This document shows, piece by piece, positions 49,619-61,669 of a stretch of 64,000 bases of DNA. The position numbers were made by a program, and so were the translations under genes. How positions within the stretch are numbered: the first letter of the stretch is position 1; every line of letters starts with the position of its first letter. This DNA comes from Leptolyngbya sp. PCC 6406 (GTDB lineage: Bacteria > Cyanobacteriota > Cyanobacteriia > Phormidesmidales > Phormidesmidaceae). The notes under the pieces were generated by a model. The model saw nothing but the letters and a program-made list of their open reading frames with translations, had not been told where the DNA came from and ran no database searches. The DNA lies in contig NZ_KI913949.1 of NCBI RefSeq assembly GCF_000332095.2, positions 3,938,869 through 4,002,868 on the forward strand, written 5' to 3'.

Positions 49619-50965
49619 CTAGGGGAGCACGCGCACCGCATCACCGGGGACAATGCGGTGGGTGCCGGAGGCGATCGCCCGCTCCCCTGCCTGCACCGTG
49701 CCCCGCACCAAAACGCGATCGCGCTCTGTGTGCAACACCTCCACCTCCCGTCGCGCCACGGTAAAAGCCTCAGCAGATTCTGCGGATTCTGCCGACTCAG
49801 CCACCACATACACCCCCCACAGCCCCCGCTCCCCCGGCACCAGCGCCGTCGCCGGGAGCCAAAATCCGTCGGTGTCTTGGGATTCCGATAGCACCAACCG
49901 CACTGTCTGCCCCAGGGTCAACTCTGGAGCATTCAGGCTGAGCACCGCTGTTACTGTGCGACTAACGGCATCCACTTCTGGCAACAGAGCAGTGAGGGTA
50001 GCCGTAAACGTGCCATCGCCCACCCGCACCGTTTGGGGACTCCCCAAACTCAGGGTTTCCGCCACTGAGGTCGGGAGTCCAATCCGCACCTCCCGTGCCC
50101 CCGCCTCCACCAGGGTCAGCACTGGCTGCCCGCCGCCCACCACCGCCCCCTCATCCAGGGCACGGGTTTGAATCACCCCATCAAAGGGGGCGTAGAGGAC
50201 GCTTTTAGATAAGTCCACATCCACTTGCCCCAAACTGGCCGCCAATTGCCGCACTCGCGCCCCTTGGGCATCCAGTTGCTCCGATCGCGTCCCAGCTTGG
50301 AGTTCATCGAGCTGGCTCTGAGCCTGGGCCAGACGATTTTCCAGGGCTCCAGTGTTGTAGGTCTGCTGATCCAACTCTTCCCGCGAGATTGCGCCCTGGG
50401 TATAAAGGTCAGCGCGGCGATCGCGCTGAAGCTGAGCCAAGGCTAACTGCTGTTGCAGATCCCCCACTGCCGCCGTGGCTGCGGCTAAATTTTCCCGCCG
50501 TGGCCCCGCCTGGAGTTCTCGCAATTGGGCCTGAACTTGATCCTGTTGGGCGCTGAGCTGCTGGCGCTGGGCCTCTAGGCTGCGGGTATCCAGCCGCGCT
50601 AGGGGCTGACCAGCGCTGACTCGATCCCCTTCCTGGACCAGAATGCTGACTACCGTACCCCCCGCTTCAAACCCCAGAACACTGCTGCGGCTGGCCACCA
50701 GCTCGCCACTATATTCGCGCTCCGCCACGTACTCACGACTCAACTCCAGGGTGACGGTTTCCACCGATAGGGCAGTCACTGCCGGTGGGGGGAGAGTGCG
50801 ATCCGACAGCAGATAAACCCCAATCAGCGGCGAGATTGCCAGGGGCAGCAACCATCCCAGCCGTTTGGGCAACCGAGGACGGTGGGGCAGTACCAAGCCC
50901 CGCTCTGTTTCAGCGATTTCCTGCTCGGGAGCACTCACCAGCAACGGCTTGGGGTCAGCAACCAT
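49619..50965 (-). CDS. RND efflux periplasmic adaptor (membrane fusion protein)
   Basis: 448 residues. One N-terminal membrane segment (LGWLLPLAISPLIGVYLL), a barrel-sandwich half with GTVVSILVQEGDRVSAGQPLARLDT, a long coiled coil (about 120-210), the second half with VLYAPFDGVIQTRALDEGAVVGGGQPVLTLVE, then beta-barrel and membrane-proximal domains. It links the RND permease to an outer membrane channel. ATG at 50965 (MVADPKPLL) is preferred; the in-frame codon at 51028 would extend it into the regulatory region. It is divergent from padR. Confidence 0.88.
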   Translation of the reverse strand: MVADPKPLLVSAPEQEIAETERGLVLPHRPRLPKRLGWLLPLAISPLIGVYLLSDRTLPPPAVTALSVETVTLELSREYVAEREYSGELVASRSSVLGFEAGGTVVSILVQEGDRVSAGQPLARLDTRSLEAQRQQLSAQQDQVQAQLRELQAGPRRENLAAATAAVGDLQQQLALAQLQRDRRADLYTQGAISREELDQQTYNTGALENRLAQAQSQLDELQAGTRSEQLDAQGARVRQLAASLGQVDVDLSKSVLYAPFDGVIQTRALDEGAVVGGGQPVLTLVEAGAREVRIGLPTSVAETLSLGSPQTVRVGDGTFTATLTALLPEVDAVSRTVTAVLSLNAPELTLGQTVRLVLSESQDTDGFWLPATALVPGERGLWGVYVVAESAESAESAEAFTVARREVEVLHTERDRVLVRGTVQAGERAIASGTHRIVPGDAVRVLP

Positions 50966-51049
50966 GGCACCTGTCCAAAAACTTACTGTCCAACAATTTG
51001 ATAACAAAAGTGTTGGGTATTGCTCCACAGCTTATACTCAACTTATTGG

Positions 51050-51074
51050 GTATGTCAACTTGGAGTATGTCAAC
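51050..51074. promoter_or_regulatory. direct repeat upstream of the efflux genes, possible operator
   Basis: GTATGTCAAC occurs at 51050-51059 and again at 51065-51074, 15 bases apart, with ATACTC/GAGTAT inverted arms nearby (about 51034 and 51064). It lies between the divergent efflux adaptor and PadR genes. Binding by the PadR protein is inference. Confidence 0.35.
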
Positions 51075-51112
51075 ATTTAGATCGTATAAATCGTAGATAG
51101 TCCAACCGACCC

Positions 51113-51263
51113 TATAGCGGTTCTCACGCAGGTTAAGTACAAGCAAGGGGCTTAAGCCCCTTGTTAATCGAAGAAGTGTAATTACAAGCAAGGGGCTTAA
51201 GCCCCTTGTTAATCGAAGTGTCATCAAGTTGAGGGGTACCTCATACATTAGGGAACCGCTATA
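51113..51263 (+). repeat. MITE-like repeat family A, copy A3 (long form)
   Basis: 151 bases between TATAGCGGTTC and GGAACCGCTATA. The core CAAGGGGCTTAAGCCCCTTG is present twice. The right internal part (ATCAAGTTGAG...TACCTCAT) matches A1. Confidence 0.88.
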
Positions 51264-51318
51264 TCTACGCCCAGATCCGTCTAAGCTTCACCACACTTGC
51301 AATTAACGTTCGTTCCCT

Positions 51319-51888
51319 ATGGCTCTAGCGCATACAATTTTGACCGTTCTTTCCGCCAGTCCATGCAGCGGCTATGACATCAGCAAACGCTTTGATGAGG
51401 GAGTAGGCTGCTACTGGAAAGCCAGCCAGCAGCAAATCTATCGCGAGCTAGGCAAGATGGAGCAGCAGGGCTGGGTGGAGTTTGAGCTCATTCCCCAAGA
51501 GGGTAAACCTGACAAAAAGGTTTACTGCGTCACTGAAATCGGCCAGCAAGAACTCCACCGCTGGTATCTAGAGCCCACGGAGCCGACCCCAATTCGCGAG
51601 GATTTACTGGTTAAGGTGCTAGCGGGTGCCTTTATGCCCCCTGATCTGCTGCTGGCCGAACTGAAACGTCGTCGCCAATGTCATCTAGCCCAATTGCAGC
51701 AGTACCAGGCCAAGGCAACAGCCTATCAGGCGATACCCCACCCTCCTGTGCAGGAACAATATCGCTACCTCACCCTACGGCGTGGCATTCACTACGAGCA
51801 GGACTGGGTCAACTGGTGTGATGAAGTGCTGGCGGTGTTGCAGGCGGAGGATAAAGATGAGCGGTGCCAGGTGACAGGTGACAGGTGA
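51319..51888 (+). CDS. PadR family transcriptional regulator
   Basis: 189 residues. The N-terminal winged helix (ILTVLSASPCSGYDISKRFDEGVGCYWKASQQQIYRELGKMEQQGWVEFE...KKVYCVTEIGQQEL) is a typical PadR domain. The C-terminal helical dimerisation domain is rich in Arg/Gln. PadR proteins repress neighbouring, often efflux, genes. Divergence from the RND pump genes suggests it controls them. Confidence 0.9.
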   Translation: MALAHTILTVLSASPCSGYDISKRFDEGVGCYWKASQQQIYRELGKMEQQGWVEFELIPQEGKPDKKVYCVTEIGQQELHRWYLEPTEPTPIREDLLVKVLAGAFMPPDLLLAELKRRRQCHLAQLQQYQAKATAYQAIPHPPVQEQYRYLTLRRGIHYEQDWVNWCDEVLAVLQAEDKDERCQVTGDR

Positions 51889-52158
51889 CAGAAATTTTGA
51901 GTATGGAAAAATTGTCCCGGTTTCTAGCGTTGCTTCCCCAGTTTGATTTGATCAGACCCTGGGAATTACGTTAAATTTAGTTAAGAGACATCCTCATAGA
52001 GAGGAACTGCCTAGGCACAAGGCTTTCCCAGCCCTAGGCCATTTCCCACCCCTGTGCGTTTTAAGAAACCGTCCCCGGCTTAGTCCGCTGCGGCCCCGCC
52101 AACAGGCTGGAGGGATGTCAGACTTAATGTTTAATGACACGTTAGAGGTCACCCGGTT
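51889..52158. other. intergenic region upstream of ftsH
   Basis: 270 bases with no gene. The beginning repeats GGTGACAGGTGACAGGTGACAG, the rest is unstructured apart from the presumed ftsH promoter and leader. Confidence 0.5.
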
Positions 52159-54045
52159 ATGAAACTTTCCTGGAGAGTTGTCCTCCTGTGGGCACTACCA
52201 ATCTTGCTCATTGGCTTCTTCTTTTGGCAAGGAGCCTTTTCCAGCAACGCCGCCGATACGGGGCGCAACACCGCCAGCACCCGCATGACCTACGGTCGCT
52301 TCCTTGACTATCTGGATGCGGGGCGTGTCACCGCAGTAGATCTCTACGATGGAGGCCGGACTGCGATCGTAGAGGCAGCGGATCCCCAGATCGACAATCG
52401 GCTTCAGCGCTGGCGGGTAGACCTCCCCGGCAACACTCCAGAGTTGATTACCCGACTCAAGGCGGCGGATGTCAGTCTCGACTCGCACCCTATTCGTAAT
52501 GATGGAGCGCTCTGGGGAATCCTAGGCAACCTGTTATTTCCCTTTCTTTTGATTGGTGGCTTGTTCTTTCTCTTTCGCCGTTCTAGCAACGTCCCCGGTG
52601 GTCCCGGTCAAGCCATGAACTTTGGCAAGTCCAAAGCCCGTTTCATGATGGAAGCTAAAACCGGGGTCATGTTTGATGACGTTGCTGGCATTGAAGAAGC
52701 TAAGGAAGAACTGCAAGAGGTCGTAACCTTCCTGAAAAAGCCAGAGCGCTTTACCGCTGTCGGTGCCCGGATCCCCAAGGGGGTGCTATTGGTGGGGCCT
52801 CCAGGAACGGGAAAAACCCTACTGGCCAAGGCCATCTCTGGGGAAGCTGGAGTACCTTTCTTCAGCATCTCAGGGTCTGAATTTGTGGAAATGTTCGTCG
52901 GGGTCGGGGCCTCCCGCGTCCGTGATCTGTTCAAGAAAGCCAAGGAAAACGCTCCCTGCATCATCTTTATCGATGAGATTGATGCTGTGGGTCGCCAGCG
53001 GGGCGCAGGCATCGGTGGTGGCAATGACGAGCGGGAACAAACCCTGAACCAGCTCCTCACCGAGATGGACGGTTTCGAGGGCAACACCGGCATCATCATT
53101 ATCGCCGCTACCAACCGAGCAGATGTCTTGGATTCCGCCCTGCTGCGTCCAGGCCGCTTTGACCGGCAGATCATGGTAGATCCCCCCGACGTTAAGGGTC
53201 GCCTAGAAATTCTCAATGTCCACGCCCGCAACAAAAAGCTAGCGGACGAGATTTCCTTGGAAGCGATTGCACGGCGGACCCCTGGTTTTACCGGGGCGGA
53301 CCTCGCCAACCTGTTGAACGAAGCCGCCATTCTCACCGCCCGTCGCCGCAAGGACGCTATCACCATGGCGGAGGTAGACGCCGCCGTTGATCGGGTCGTA
53401 GCTGGTATGGAAGGCACGCCCCTGGTGGACAGCAAGAGTAAGCGTCTGATTGCCTACCATGAGGTTGGCCACGCCATCATTGGTACCCTAGTCAAAGCTC
53501 ACGATCCTGTTCAGAAAGTGACGCTCATTCCCCGAGGCCAAGCCCAAGGGCTGACTTGGTTCACCCCCAGCGAAGAGCAGAGCCTGATCTCCCGCGCCCA
53601 AATTCTGGCCCGTATCAAAGGGGCACTTGGCGGTCGCGCCGCCGAGGATGTCATTTTTGGTGACTCGGAGGTGACAACGGGAGCTGGTAATGACCTCCAG
53701 CAGGTGACTGCTATGGCCCGTCAGATGGTGACGCGCTTCGGCATGTCCGATCTCGGACCCCTGTCCCTAGAGGACTCTCAGGGCGAAGTTTTCCTGGGGC
53801 GCGACTGGCTCAACCGCTCGGAATATTCCGAGCAAATTGCCTCCCGCATTGATGGCCAAGTGCGCTTGATTGTGGACCGCTGTTACAGCGAGGCCCGCCA
53901 AATTATGATCGACAACCGGGTAGTAATTGATCGCCTAGTAGATCTGCTGATCGAAAAGGAAACCATCGACGGCGACGAGTTTCGCCAGATTGTTTCTGAA
54001 TACACAACAGTGCCGGAAAAAGAAGAGCTGGTATCCCAAATCTAG
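52159..54045 (+). CDS. ftsH: ATP-dependent zinc metalloprotease FtsH
   Basis: 628 residues. Two membrane segments (about 8-27 and 118-140) flank a lumenal/periplasmic domain. The AAA module has Walker A GPPGTGKT (about 212), Walker B IIFIDEID, the second region of homology [19 protein letters not shown] and pore motif FVG. The zinc protease motif is HEVGH (about 433) with a later Asp. Cyanobacterial FtsH complexes degrade damaged membrane proteins, including photosystem II D1. The paralogue type cannot be told with certainty. Confidence 0.97.
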   Translation: MKLSWRVVLLWALPILLIGFFFWQGAFSSNAADTGRNTASTRMTYGRFLDYLDAGRVTAVDLYDGGRTAIVEAADPQIDNRLQRWRVDLPGNTPELITRLKAADVSLDSHPIRNDGALWGILGNLLFPFLLIGGLFFLFRRSSNVPGGPGQAMNFGKSKARFMMEAKTGVMFDDVAGIEEAKEELQEVVTFLKKPERFTAVGARIPKGVLLVGPPGTGKTLLAKAISGEAGVPFFSISGSEFVEMFVGVGASRVRDLFKKAKENAPCIIFIDEIDAVGRQRGAGIGGGNDEREQTLNQLLTEMDGFEGNTGIIIIAATNRADVLDSALLRPGRFDRQIMVDPPDVKGRLEILNVHARNKKLADEISLEAIARRTPGFTGADLANLLNEAAILTARRRKDAITMAEVDAAVDRVVAGMEGTPLVDSKSKRLIAYHEVGHAIIGTLVKAHDPVQKVTLIPRGQAQGLTWFTPSEEQSLISRAQILARIKGALGGRAAEDVIFGDSEVTTGAGNDLQQVTAMARQMVTRFGMSDLGPLSLEDSQGEVFLGRDWLNRSEYSEQIASRIDGQVRLIVDRCYSEARQIMIDNRVVIDRLVDLLIEKETIDGDEFRQIVSEYTTVPEKEELVSQI

Positions 54046-54105
54046 CGCCCTAATCGCGCTTCCCAGCGAAGCGCTAACGGCCTTTAAAAACCGGGATAGT
54101 TGTCG

Positions 54106-54133
54106 GGCTCGCCTCTAGGGGCGAGCCTTTTTT
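54106..54133 (+). terminator. intrinsic terminator after ftsH
   Basis: GGCTCGCC-tctagg-GGCGAGCC followed by six T residues, about 60 bases after the ftsH stop. Confidence 0.93.
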
Positions 54134-54142
54134 GTGGTCCTA

Positions 54143-54234
54143 GAACAAGGGGCTTAAGCCCCTTGCCTGTACACTTCGGCGAACAAGGGGCTTAAGCCCC
54201 TTGCCTGTACTTAACCCGAGTGAGAACCGCTATA
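54143..54234 (-). repeat. MITE-like repeat family A, copy A4 (inverted, truncated)
   Basis: Ends ...AGAACCGCTATA at 54234. Contains two AAGGGGCTTAAGCCCCTTG cores. The opposite TATAGCGG end is missing, so one terminus has been lost. Confidence 0.82.
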
Positions 54235-54252
54235 GTCTATCCAGATTTGGTA

Positions 54253-55467
<1,215 letters not shown>

Positions 55468-55494
55468 TCAGGATGGCGTTATTCTGCTGTGGCA

Positions 55495-56121
55495 TCAGCT
55501 CCTAGAGGATATCCCCTGGTTCTGAAACAACCCCAGATACTCCTCCCCTTGGCGGGTGGGGACAGAACTGGTGACGGGGTTAAGGGTCACGATGGCAAAA
55601 GGGCCTGTAAACCGCTGGCGTAGTTCCACTGGAGTTGTCCCGTAGGGCGGTCCACCAGGACGATCATGGGTGAAAAAGACCCCCAGCAAATAGCCCCCCG
55701 GTTTCAGCAAGCCCTGGACCAAGGTGACATAGCGATCTCGCAGAGTCGGATCGATGGCGCAAAAGCAAGTATGCTCCACCACATAGTCAAACTGGGCTGT
55801 GTACTCCGGCAGCAACGTAAAGATATCCCGCTGACGAAATTCCGCATTTAGGTTTCGGGCTTGGGCCACTGCGGTGGCAGCCGCGATCGCAGATGGAGCA
55901 TAATCTACTCCCAGCACATCAAACCCTGCCTGGGCAAACAATAGAGCATCATGCCCCCGGCCACAGCCCAACACCAACACCCGCCCCATCCTGTGGTTTT
56001 GCTGATCTAGCCACTCGACAAAAGCCGGAGACGGCTGACCTAAATCCCAGCGAGTGGCCCCCTCCTGGTAGCGGGACTCCCAGAATTCAGAGGAGAGGAG
56101 TGGTGGAGAAGTAAACGCCAT
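55495..56121 (-). CDS. SAM-dependent methyltransferase, TPMT-like
   Basis: 208 residues. FWESRYQEGATRWDLGQPSPAFVEWL, then VLVLGCGRGHDALLFAQAGFDVLGVDYAPSAI (SAM-binding), then YVVEHTCFCAIDP and LLKPGGYLLGVFFTHDRPGGPPYGT match the thiopurine-methyltransferase-like family (PF05724). The substrate is unknown; relatives methylate thiols, thiocyanate or halides. It follows the Lon-domain gene by 5 bases, so probably co-transcribed. Confidence 0.85.
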   Translation of the reverse strand: MAFTSPPLLSSEFWESRYQEGATRWDLGQPSPAFVEWLDQQNHRMGRVLVLGCGRGHDALLFAQAGFDVLGVDYAPSAIAAATAVAQARNLNAEFRQRDIFTLLPEYTAQFDYVVEHTCFCAIDPTLRDRYVTLVQGLLKPGGYLLGVFFTHDRPGGPPYGTTPVELRQRFTGPFAIVTLNPVTSSVPTRQGEEYLGLFQNQGISSRS

Positions 56122-56126
56122 CGGGT

Positions 56127-56768
56127 CTACTCCAGCACATCCTTGAGAGCAGTACGAGCGGCCAAATGATTCCGGGTCGTTGTGAGGATTTCCGCCTCTC
56201 GTTCTAGGCGGCTACCCGTATCTTGAATCTCCAATAGAGCCTGCTGCTCATCAGCGGCATCGTAGAGATTGCTAGCAATCCAGTACGAGAGTTCCAAAGG
56301 CAAGTCAGGAATATTGCTAGGTAACTCCACCTTACGGCTCGTGAGCTTAGCAGAAAGGCGAACTACATCCCGCAGCAGCTGATCCACCTCAACAACAAGA
56401 TTTTCCAAATCCTGTTCCGTAGGCTGATCCTCAATCCACTCCACCAGGCCCACCCGGTAGGGCTTCTCCCGAACATAGTCCAAGACCCGGAACCGTTGCT
56501 GGCCCAAAGTCAACATCTTCATGCGATCATCTGGGAGTCGCTGACAGTGGAGAATTTCCGCACAGCAGCCAATCCGAGCAGGCTGACCCGTCTCCGGATC
56601 CGTCATCAGAACTCCAAAGCGACGATCACCCTGAAGCACCGTATTCATCATGATGCGATAGCGAAACTCAAAAATATGGAGCGGCAGATGGGCTCCCGGA
56701 AACAAAACCAACTCAGGCAAGGGAAAGAGAGGCAGCTCTCGAACGGCCAATGAGGATGAGGACGCCAT
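56127..56768 (-). CDS. Lon N-terminal (substrate-binding) domain protein
   Basis: 213 residues: LPLFPLPELVLFPGAHLPLHIFEFRYRIMMNTVLQGDRRFGVLM is the start of a Lon N-terminal domain, with no ATPase or protease part. Cyanobacteria encode such stand-alone proteins; some may help protein quality control. First gene of a two-gene unit with the methyltransferase. Confidence 0.88.
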   Translation of the reverse strand: MASSSSLAVRELPLFPLPELVLFPGAHLPLHIFEFRYRIMMNTVLQGDRRFGVLMTDPETGQPARIGCCAEILHCQRLPDDRMKMLTLGQQRFRVLDYVREKPYRVGLVEWIEDQPTEQDLENLVVEVDQLLRDVVRLSAKLTSRKVELPSNIPDLPLELSYWIASNLYDAADEQQALLEIQDTGSRLEREAEILTTTRNHLAARTALKDVLE

Positions 56769-56924
56769 TATCTCCGGTGGTTGCGAACACGCTCAGAACC
56801 CTGATTTTCCCAACATTAGTGAGATCCCAGGCATCTAGCGTTCCTACATTTCTCTTAACATTCTATCCCATTGGCCCTAGGGATACCGCCGATACCGTAC
56901 CAATGGGGATTCCCCGCAGACCTC

Positions 56925-56972
56925 AGAGCCACTACCAGGGATAGCATGGGTGCTATCCCTGGTAGTGGCTCT
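56925..56972. terminator. 22-bp perfect hairpin at the end of the str operon
   Basis: AGAGCCACTACCAGGGATAGCA / TGCTATCCCTGGTAGTGGCTCT with a 4-base loop TGGG. It lies about 25 bases past the rpsJ stop. No T-run, but the length and position fit transcription termination of the operon or RNA protection. Confidence 0.7.
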
Positions 56973-56995
56973 ACCGTTTCCCGTTCTTCTCTCCC

Positions 56996-57313
56996 CTACA
57001 GCTTCACCTCAATATCTACCCCAGCAGGTAAATCCAGCTTCATGAGGGCGTCAATAGTCTTAGAAGAGGGTTGGTAAATATCGATAATGCGGCGATGGGT
57101 CCGGGTCTCAAAGTGCTCCCGAGAATCCTTATTGACGTGGGGAGACCGCAGTACACAATAAATCCTACGCTTCGTGGGTAAGGGAATCGGACCAATGGCC
57201 GTGGCGTTCGTCCGATTAGCCGTATCTACGATCTTTTCGCAAGAAGTGTCAAGTAGGCCCCGGTCAAAGGCTTTTAGGCGAATACGAATCTTCTGTTGCT
57301 GAATAGTAGCCAT
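56996..57313 (-). CDS. rpsJ: 30S ribosomal protein S10
   Basis: 105 residues: [97 protein letters not shown] is a full S10. It also acts in NusB-NusE antitermination. Last gene of the rpsL-rpsG-fusA-tuf-rpsJ operon, as usual in cyanobacteria. Confidence 0.98.
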   Translation of the reverse strand: MATIQQQKIRIRLKAFDRGLLDTSCEKIVDTANRTNATAIGPIPLPTKRRIYCVLRSPHVNKDSREHFETRTHRRIIDIYQPSSKTIDALMKLDLPAGVDIEVKL

Positions 57314-57446
57314 TAGGATGTCCTGTGGGATTGAATTTTCGAGGTTCTGGGTCGAGATCCTGGACTCAAAAAGTCGAGGCTGAGATCAGAAAGGGGAAGG
57401 CGCTCCCATTGAGATGCCCCTTCCCCTTGCCAATATTGCCGTGAGG

Positions 57447-58676
57447 TTACTCAGTAATCTTGGCAACCACACCCGCGCCGACGGTACGTCCGCCTTCACG
57501 GATAGCAAAACGCATTCCCTGCTCAATAGCCACGGGGTTGATGAGTTCCACATTCATCTTGATACGGTCTCCAGGCATCACCATTTCCGCATCGGTGCCA
57601 TCATCAGCGGTGAAGCTGGCAATGGTGCCGGTCACATCGGTGGTTCGCACATAGAACTGGGGCTTGTAACCACTGAAGAACGGCGTATGACGACCGCCTT
57701 CTTCCTTCTTGAGGATATACACCTCAGCCTGGAACTTAGTGTGGGGCGTAATGGACTTGGGCTTAGCTAGCACCATGCCACGCTCAATGTCATCCTTTTG
57801 GATACCCCGCATCAGCACACCAACGTTATCTCCCGCCTGACCTTGATCCAAGGTCTTTTGGAACATCTCAACGCCCGTGACCGTGACGCTACGGGTGTCA
57901 CGAATACCGACGATCTCGACAGTTTCACCCACCTTGACCGTGCCCCGCTCAATTCGGCCCGTGGCCACCGTGCCCCGACCCGTAATAGAGAACACGTCTT
58001 CCACCGCCATCAAGAAAGGCTTATCCACATCCCGTTCAGGGGTGGGGATGTAAGCATCCACCTCATCCATCAACGACAGAATCTTGTCTACCCACTCATC
58101 GTCTCCCTTGGCCAGCTTAGTGTTAGCCGTCAGGGCTTCCACTGCCTTCAGGGCAGAACCGGTCACGATGGGAATATCATCTCCAGGAAATTCATAGGAA
58201 TCCAGCAGTTCACGGACTTCCAGTTCCACCAGTTCCAGGAGCTCTTCATCATCAACTTGGTCTTGCTTGTTGAGGAAGACCACAATGCTGGGAACCCCCA
58301 CCTGCTTTGCTAGCAGAATGTGCTCCCGTGTTTGGGGCATGGGACCATCCGCCGCAGACACCACTAGAATGGCCCCATCCATCTGGGCCGCCCCAGTGAT
58401 CATGTTTTTCACATAATCTGCGTGTCCAGGACAGTCTACGTGGGCGTAGTGACGATGTTCAGTCTCGTACTCCACGTGGGCTGTATTGATCGTAATACCA
58501 CGAGCCTTTTCTTCCGGCGCAGCGTCGATATCCTCATACTTACGCGCCTTAGCTCCCCCGGTCACCGCCAGGGTCATGGTAATTGCAGCCGTCAACGTCG
58601 TCTTCCCATGGTCAACGTGACCGATGGTACCGATGTTGACGTGAGGTTTTTTCCGTTCGAACTTCTCTCGTGCCAT
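57447..58676 (-). CDS. tuf: translation elongation factor Tu
   Basis: 409 residues. GTPase motifs: [21 protein letters not shown] and SALK, then domains 2 and 3. The N-terminus [33 protein letters not shown] is typical. It delivers aminoacyl-tRNA to the ribosome. It follows fusA by 25 bases. Confidence 0.99.
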   Translation of the reverse strand: MAREKFERKKPHVNIGTIGHVDHGKTTLTAAITMTLAVTGGAKARKYEDIDAAPEEKARGITINTAHVEYETEHRHYAHVDCPGHADYVKNMITGAAQMDGAILVVSAADGPMPQTREHILLAKQVGVPSIVVFLNKQDQVDDEELLELVELEVRELLDSYEFPGDDIPIVTGSALKAVEALTANTKLAKGDDEWVDKILSLMDEVDAYIPTPERDVDKPFLMAVEDVFSITGRGTVATGRIERGTVKVGETVEIVGIRDTRSVTVTGVEMFQKTLDQGQAGDNVGVLMRGIQKDDIERGMVLAKPKSITPHTKFQAEVYILKKEEGGRHTPFFSGYKPQFYVRTTDVTGTIASFTADDGTDAEMVMPGDRIKMNVELINPVAIEQGMRFAIREGGRTVGAGVVAKITE

Positions 58677-58701
58677 TTACGTTACGTGTCCCTAACTAAA
58701 C

Positions 58702-60777
58702 CTATGCGTTCCCACTGTTTCTAGCGATGATGGCTTCAGCCACATTCCGAGGTACCTCAGAATATTGACTAAACTCCATCGAGAAAATGCCCCGACCTTG
58801 CGTCTTAGAGCGGATATCGGTGGCATAGCCAAACATCTCAGCCAAGGGGACTTTAGCTGTCACCTTGGCGATGCCATCGTCTGACCCCATGCCCTCAATA
58901 TGCCCGCGACGTGAGTTAAGGTCACCCATAACGTCCCCCAAGAAATCTTCGGGAACTTCGACCTCGACCTTCATCATCGGTTCGAGTAGGACTGGGGAAG
59001 CTTTCATTACCCCTTCTTTCATGGCCATAGATCCGGCGATCTTGAAAGCCATTTCAGAAGAATCCACATCATGGTAGGAGCCGTCTACCAAGGTGACCTT
59101 AACGTCGATCAAGGGATACCCAGCTAGGATACCAGATTCGCAAGCCTCTTTCATGCCCTGCCCCGCTGGCTGGATGTACTCCCGAGGGATGACTCCGCCC
59201 ACGATCTTAGAGATGAATTCAAAACCGCTACCCGGTTTACCCGGTTCGACTTGGATCACCACGTGGCCATATTGGCCCTTACCTCCACTTTGGCGCACAA
59301 ACCGCCCCTCCACCTGACTAGGTTTGCGGATGGTTTCCCGGTAAGCAACCTGGGGTGCACCAATATTGGCCTCGACCCGAAACTCTCGCAGCATCCGATC
59401 AATCAGGATATCGAGGTGGAGTTCCCCCATTCCAGCAATCACGGTCTGGTTAGTTTCAGGATCGATGCTAACGCGGAAGGTGGGGTCTTCTTCGGAGAGG
59501 GACTGGAGAGCCTTGGACAGCTTCTCCATATCCTGCTTCGTCTTGGGCTCTACGGCCACCGAGATCACAGGTTCTGGAACAAAGAGAGATTCCAGCACAA
59601 TAGCGTGATCGGGATCGCAGATAGTGTCTCCGGTAAAGGTCTCCTTGAGACCCAAGGCCGCTCCCAAATCTCCTGCTCGTAACTCATCCACCTCAATGCG
59701 ATCATCTGCTTTGAGCACAATCAGGCGAGAAATTCGCTCCTTTTTGTCCTTTGTCGCGTTGTAGACGTAGCTGCCCTTTTGCAACACGCCGGAGTACACC
59801 CGGACAAAGGTAAGGCGACCATAGGGATCCGCCATAATTTTGAAGGCTAAGGCAGCCAAGGGAGCATCATCATTGGCATGACGCTCAGCTTCGCTGCCAC
59901 CAGGGAGAATTCCTTTGATGGCAGGAACCTCTAGGGGTGAAGGGAGGTAATCAACAACCGCATCTAGCAAAAGCTGGACGCCTTTGTTCTTGAAGGCAGA
60001 ACCACAGAGCATGGGGACGATTGTCCCGGTTACCACGCCTTTGCGAAGAGCACCGACGATTTCGGCTTCACTCAGGTCTTCTCCTTCCAGATATTTCCCC
60101 ATCAAAACATCATCGGTTTCCGCCGCTGCTTCAACCAGTTTGATGTGATATTCATCGGCGGCGGCTCTGACATCTTCAGGAATTTCCGTATCGGAAAAGT
60201 CTTGGCCGAGATCGTCGTTGTAGATACGAGCCCGCATGCGGACCAGATCTACAACACCCCGAAACTGATCTTCTGCACCGATGGGAATTTGAATAGGTAC
60301 GGCGTTAGCGCGGAGACGATCACGCACCTGCTCATACACTTTGAAGAAGTTAGCTCCGGTGCGATCCATCTTGTTGACGAAAGCGATACGGGGGACGTGG
60401 TAACGGTCCGCTTGTCGCCAAACAGTTTCCGATTGGGGCTGCACGCCACCCACAGAACAAAACACCGCGATTACCCCATCCAGCACCCGCATGGAGCGCT
60501 CTACTTCAATGGTGAAATCCACGTGGCCAGGAGTATCAATAATATTGACTTGATGATTGCGCCAGTGGGTCGTAATCGCCGCTGCGGTGATGGTGATACC
60601 ACGCTCACGCTCCTGATCCATCCAATCAGTAACAGCGGTACCTTCGTGCACCTCACCAATTTTATGGACCACGCCGGAATAGAATAAAATCCGTTCAGTA
60701 GTGGTGGTTTTGCCCGCATCAATGTGGGCAGCGATACCAATATTTCTAACGCTTTCCAGCGGGGTAGTGCGGGGCAC
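58702..60777 (-). CDS. fusA: translation elongation factor G
   Basis: 691 residues. GTPase motifs [17 protein letters not shown] and NKMDRTGA, then domains II-V including [28 protein letters not shown]. It starts [25 protein letters not shown]. Catalyses translocation. Third gene of the str operon, with a 258-base gap to rpsG that holds a hairpin. Confidence 0.99.
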   Translation of the reverse strand: MPRTTPLESVRNIGIAAHIDAGKTTTTERILFYSGVVHKIGEVHEGTAVTDWMDQERERGITITAAAITTHWRNHQVNIIDTPGHVDFTIEVERSMRVLDGVIAVFCSVGGVQPQSETVWRQADRYHVPRIAFVNKMDRTGANFFKVYEQVRDRLRANAVPIQIPIGAEDQFRGVVDLVRMRARIYNDDLGQDFSDTEIPEDVRAAADEYHIKLVEAAAETDDVLMGKYLEGEDLSEAEIVGALRKGVVTGTIVPMLCGSAFKNKGVQLLLDAVVDYLPSPLEVPAIKGILPGGSEAERHANDDAPLAALAFKIMADPYGRLTFVRVYSGVLQKGSYVYNATKDKKERISRLIVLKADDRIEVDELRAGDLGAALGLKETFTGDTICDPDHAIVLESLFVPEPVISVAVEPKTKQDMEKLSKALQSLSEEDPTFRVSIDPETNQTVIAGMGELHLDILIDRMLREFRVEANIGAPQVAYRETIRKPSQVEGRFVRQSGGKGQYGHVVIQVEPGKPGSGFEFISKIVGGVIPREYIQPAGQGMKEACESGILAGYPLIDVKVTLVDGSYHDVDSSEMAFKIAGSMAMKEGVMKASPVLLEPMMKVEVEVPEDFLGDVMGDLNSRRGHIEGMGSDDGIAKVTAKVPLAEMFGYATDIRSKTQGRGIFSMEFSQYSEVPRNVAEAIIARNSGNA

Positions 60778-60908
60778 AATGACCTCCTTCGTACAGCCAG
60801 AGACTCTAGCTTAGGCACCCATAAATTCTAAACAGTTGTACCGGGAGGCGACAAATTTCCCGGTTCAGTCTGGTTTATTTGCCGTCATTACAGGGAATGA
60901 CTCTTAAG

Positions 60909-60933
60909 TTCCTGGGGGGAATTCCCCCAGGAA
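60909..60933 (-). promoter_or_regulatory. hairpin between rpsG and fusA
   Basis: TTCCTGGGGG-gaatt-CCCCCAGGAA in the long rpsG-fusA gap. It may be an attenuator, processing site or second terminator that separates the rps genes from fusA-tuf. Confidence 0.55.
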
Positions 60934-61035
60934 ACAATTCCAGTTCCTAAATGCTCCAAATACAAGCCATGTTAGGAATAGCACCCCCGAGGGATAGATG
61001 GTGAGGGCAACCCCTTTTTAGCCAATTGCTACCGA

Positions 61036-61506
61036 TTAGTAACGGTAGTGGGCAAAGGCTTTGTTGGCTTCCGCCATCCGATGGGTTTCTTCCCGTTTTC
61101 GCACAGCACTGCCGGTGTCGTTGGCGGCGTCCATGAGTTCATTAGCTAACTTCATAGCCATGGTTTTGCCACCCCGACTGCGGGAATATTGGGTCAGCCA
61201 GCGTAGGGCTAGGGCTGTGCCCCGTTCTTGACGCACTTCCATCGGCACTTGGTAAGTTGCGCCACCTACTCGACGAGCTTTGACCTCTACCAAAGGGGTG
61301 ACATTACGAACGGCTTGTTCAAACAGATCTAGGGGATCGCCGCTGGTACGCTCTTCGATCACCTTGAAGGCGTCGTAGACGATGCGCGTGGCCACAGACT
61401 TTTTGCCATCTAACATCAGGCGGCGCACCATCATACTGACGAGGCGGCTGTTGTAGACAGAGTCAGGGGGGACCGGACGCTTTTGTGCGGTATTGCGGCG
61501 AGACAT
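61036..61506 (-). CDS. rpsG: 30S ribosomal protein S7
   Basis: 156 residues. [54 protein letters not shown] is a standard S7 N-terminus, with MRQER-like [32 protein letters not shown] later. A primary 16S rRNA binder. Second gene of the operon. Confidence 0.99.
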   Translation of the reverse strand: MSRRNTAQKRPVPPDSVYNSRLVSMMVRRLMLDGKKSVATRIVYDAFKVIEERTSGDPLDLFEQAVRNVTPLVEVKARRVGGATYQVPMEVRQERGTALALRWLTQYSRSRGGKTMAMKLANELMDAANDTGSAVRKREETHRMAEANKAFAHYRY

Positions 61507-61669
61507 GGAAACCCTCTAGCGATATCGATGGATAGTGTATGGATAGAAGCCAGATGAACTGGCCAGATGAACTGGTATGCAAATTGGGATCAAACGATTC
61601 CGACGGAATCCAAACCCCAGAAAGACTGATAACAGATCAATGGGCAAGCCCTTGATCCGAGGCAGGCTC

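Noticed and set aside
52608..53435. 275-residue minus-strand ORF
   Set aside because: Antisense shadow of ftsH.
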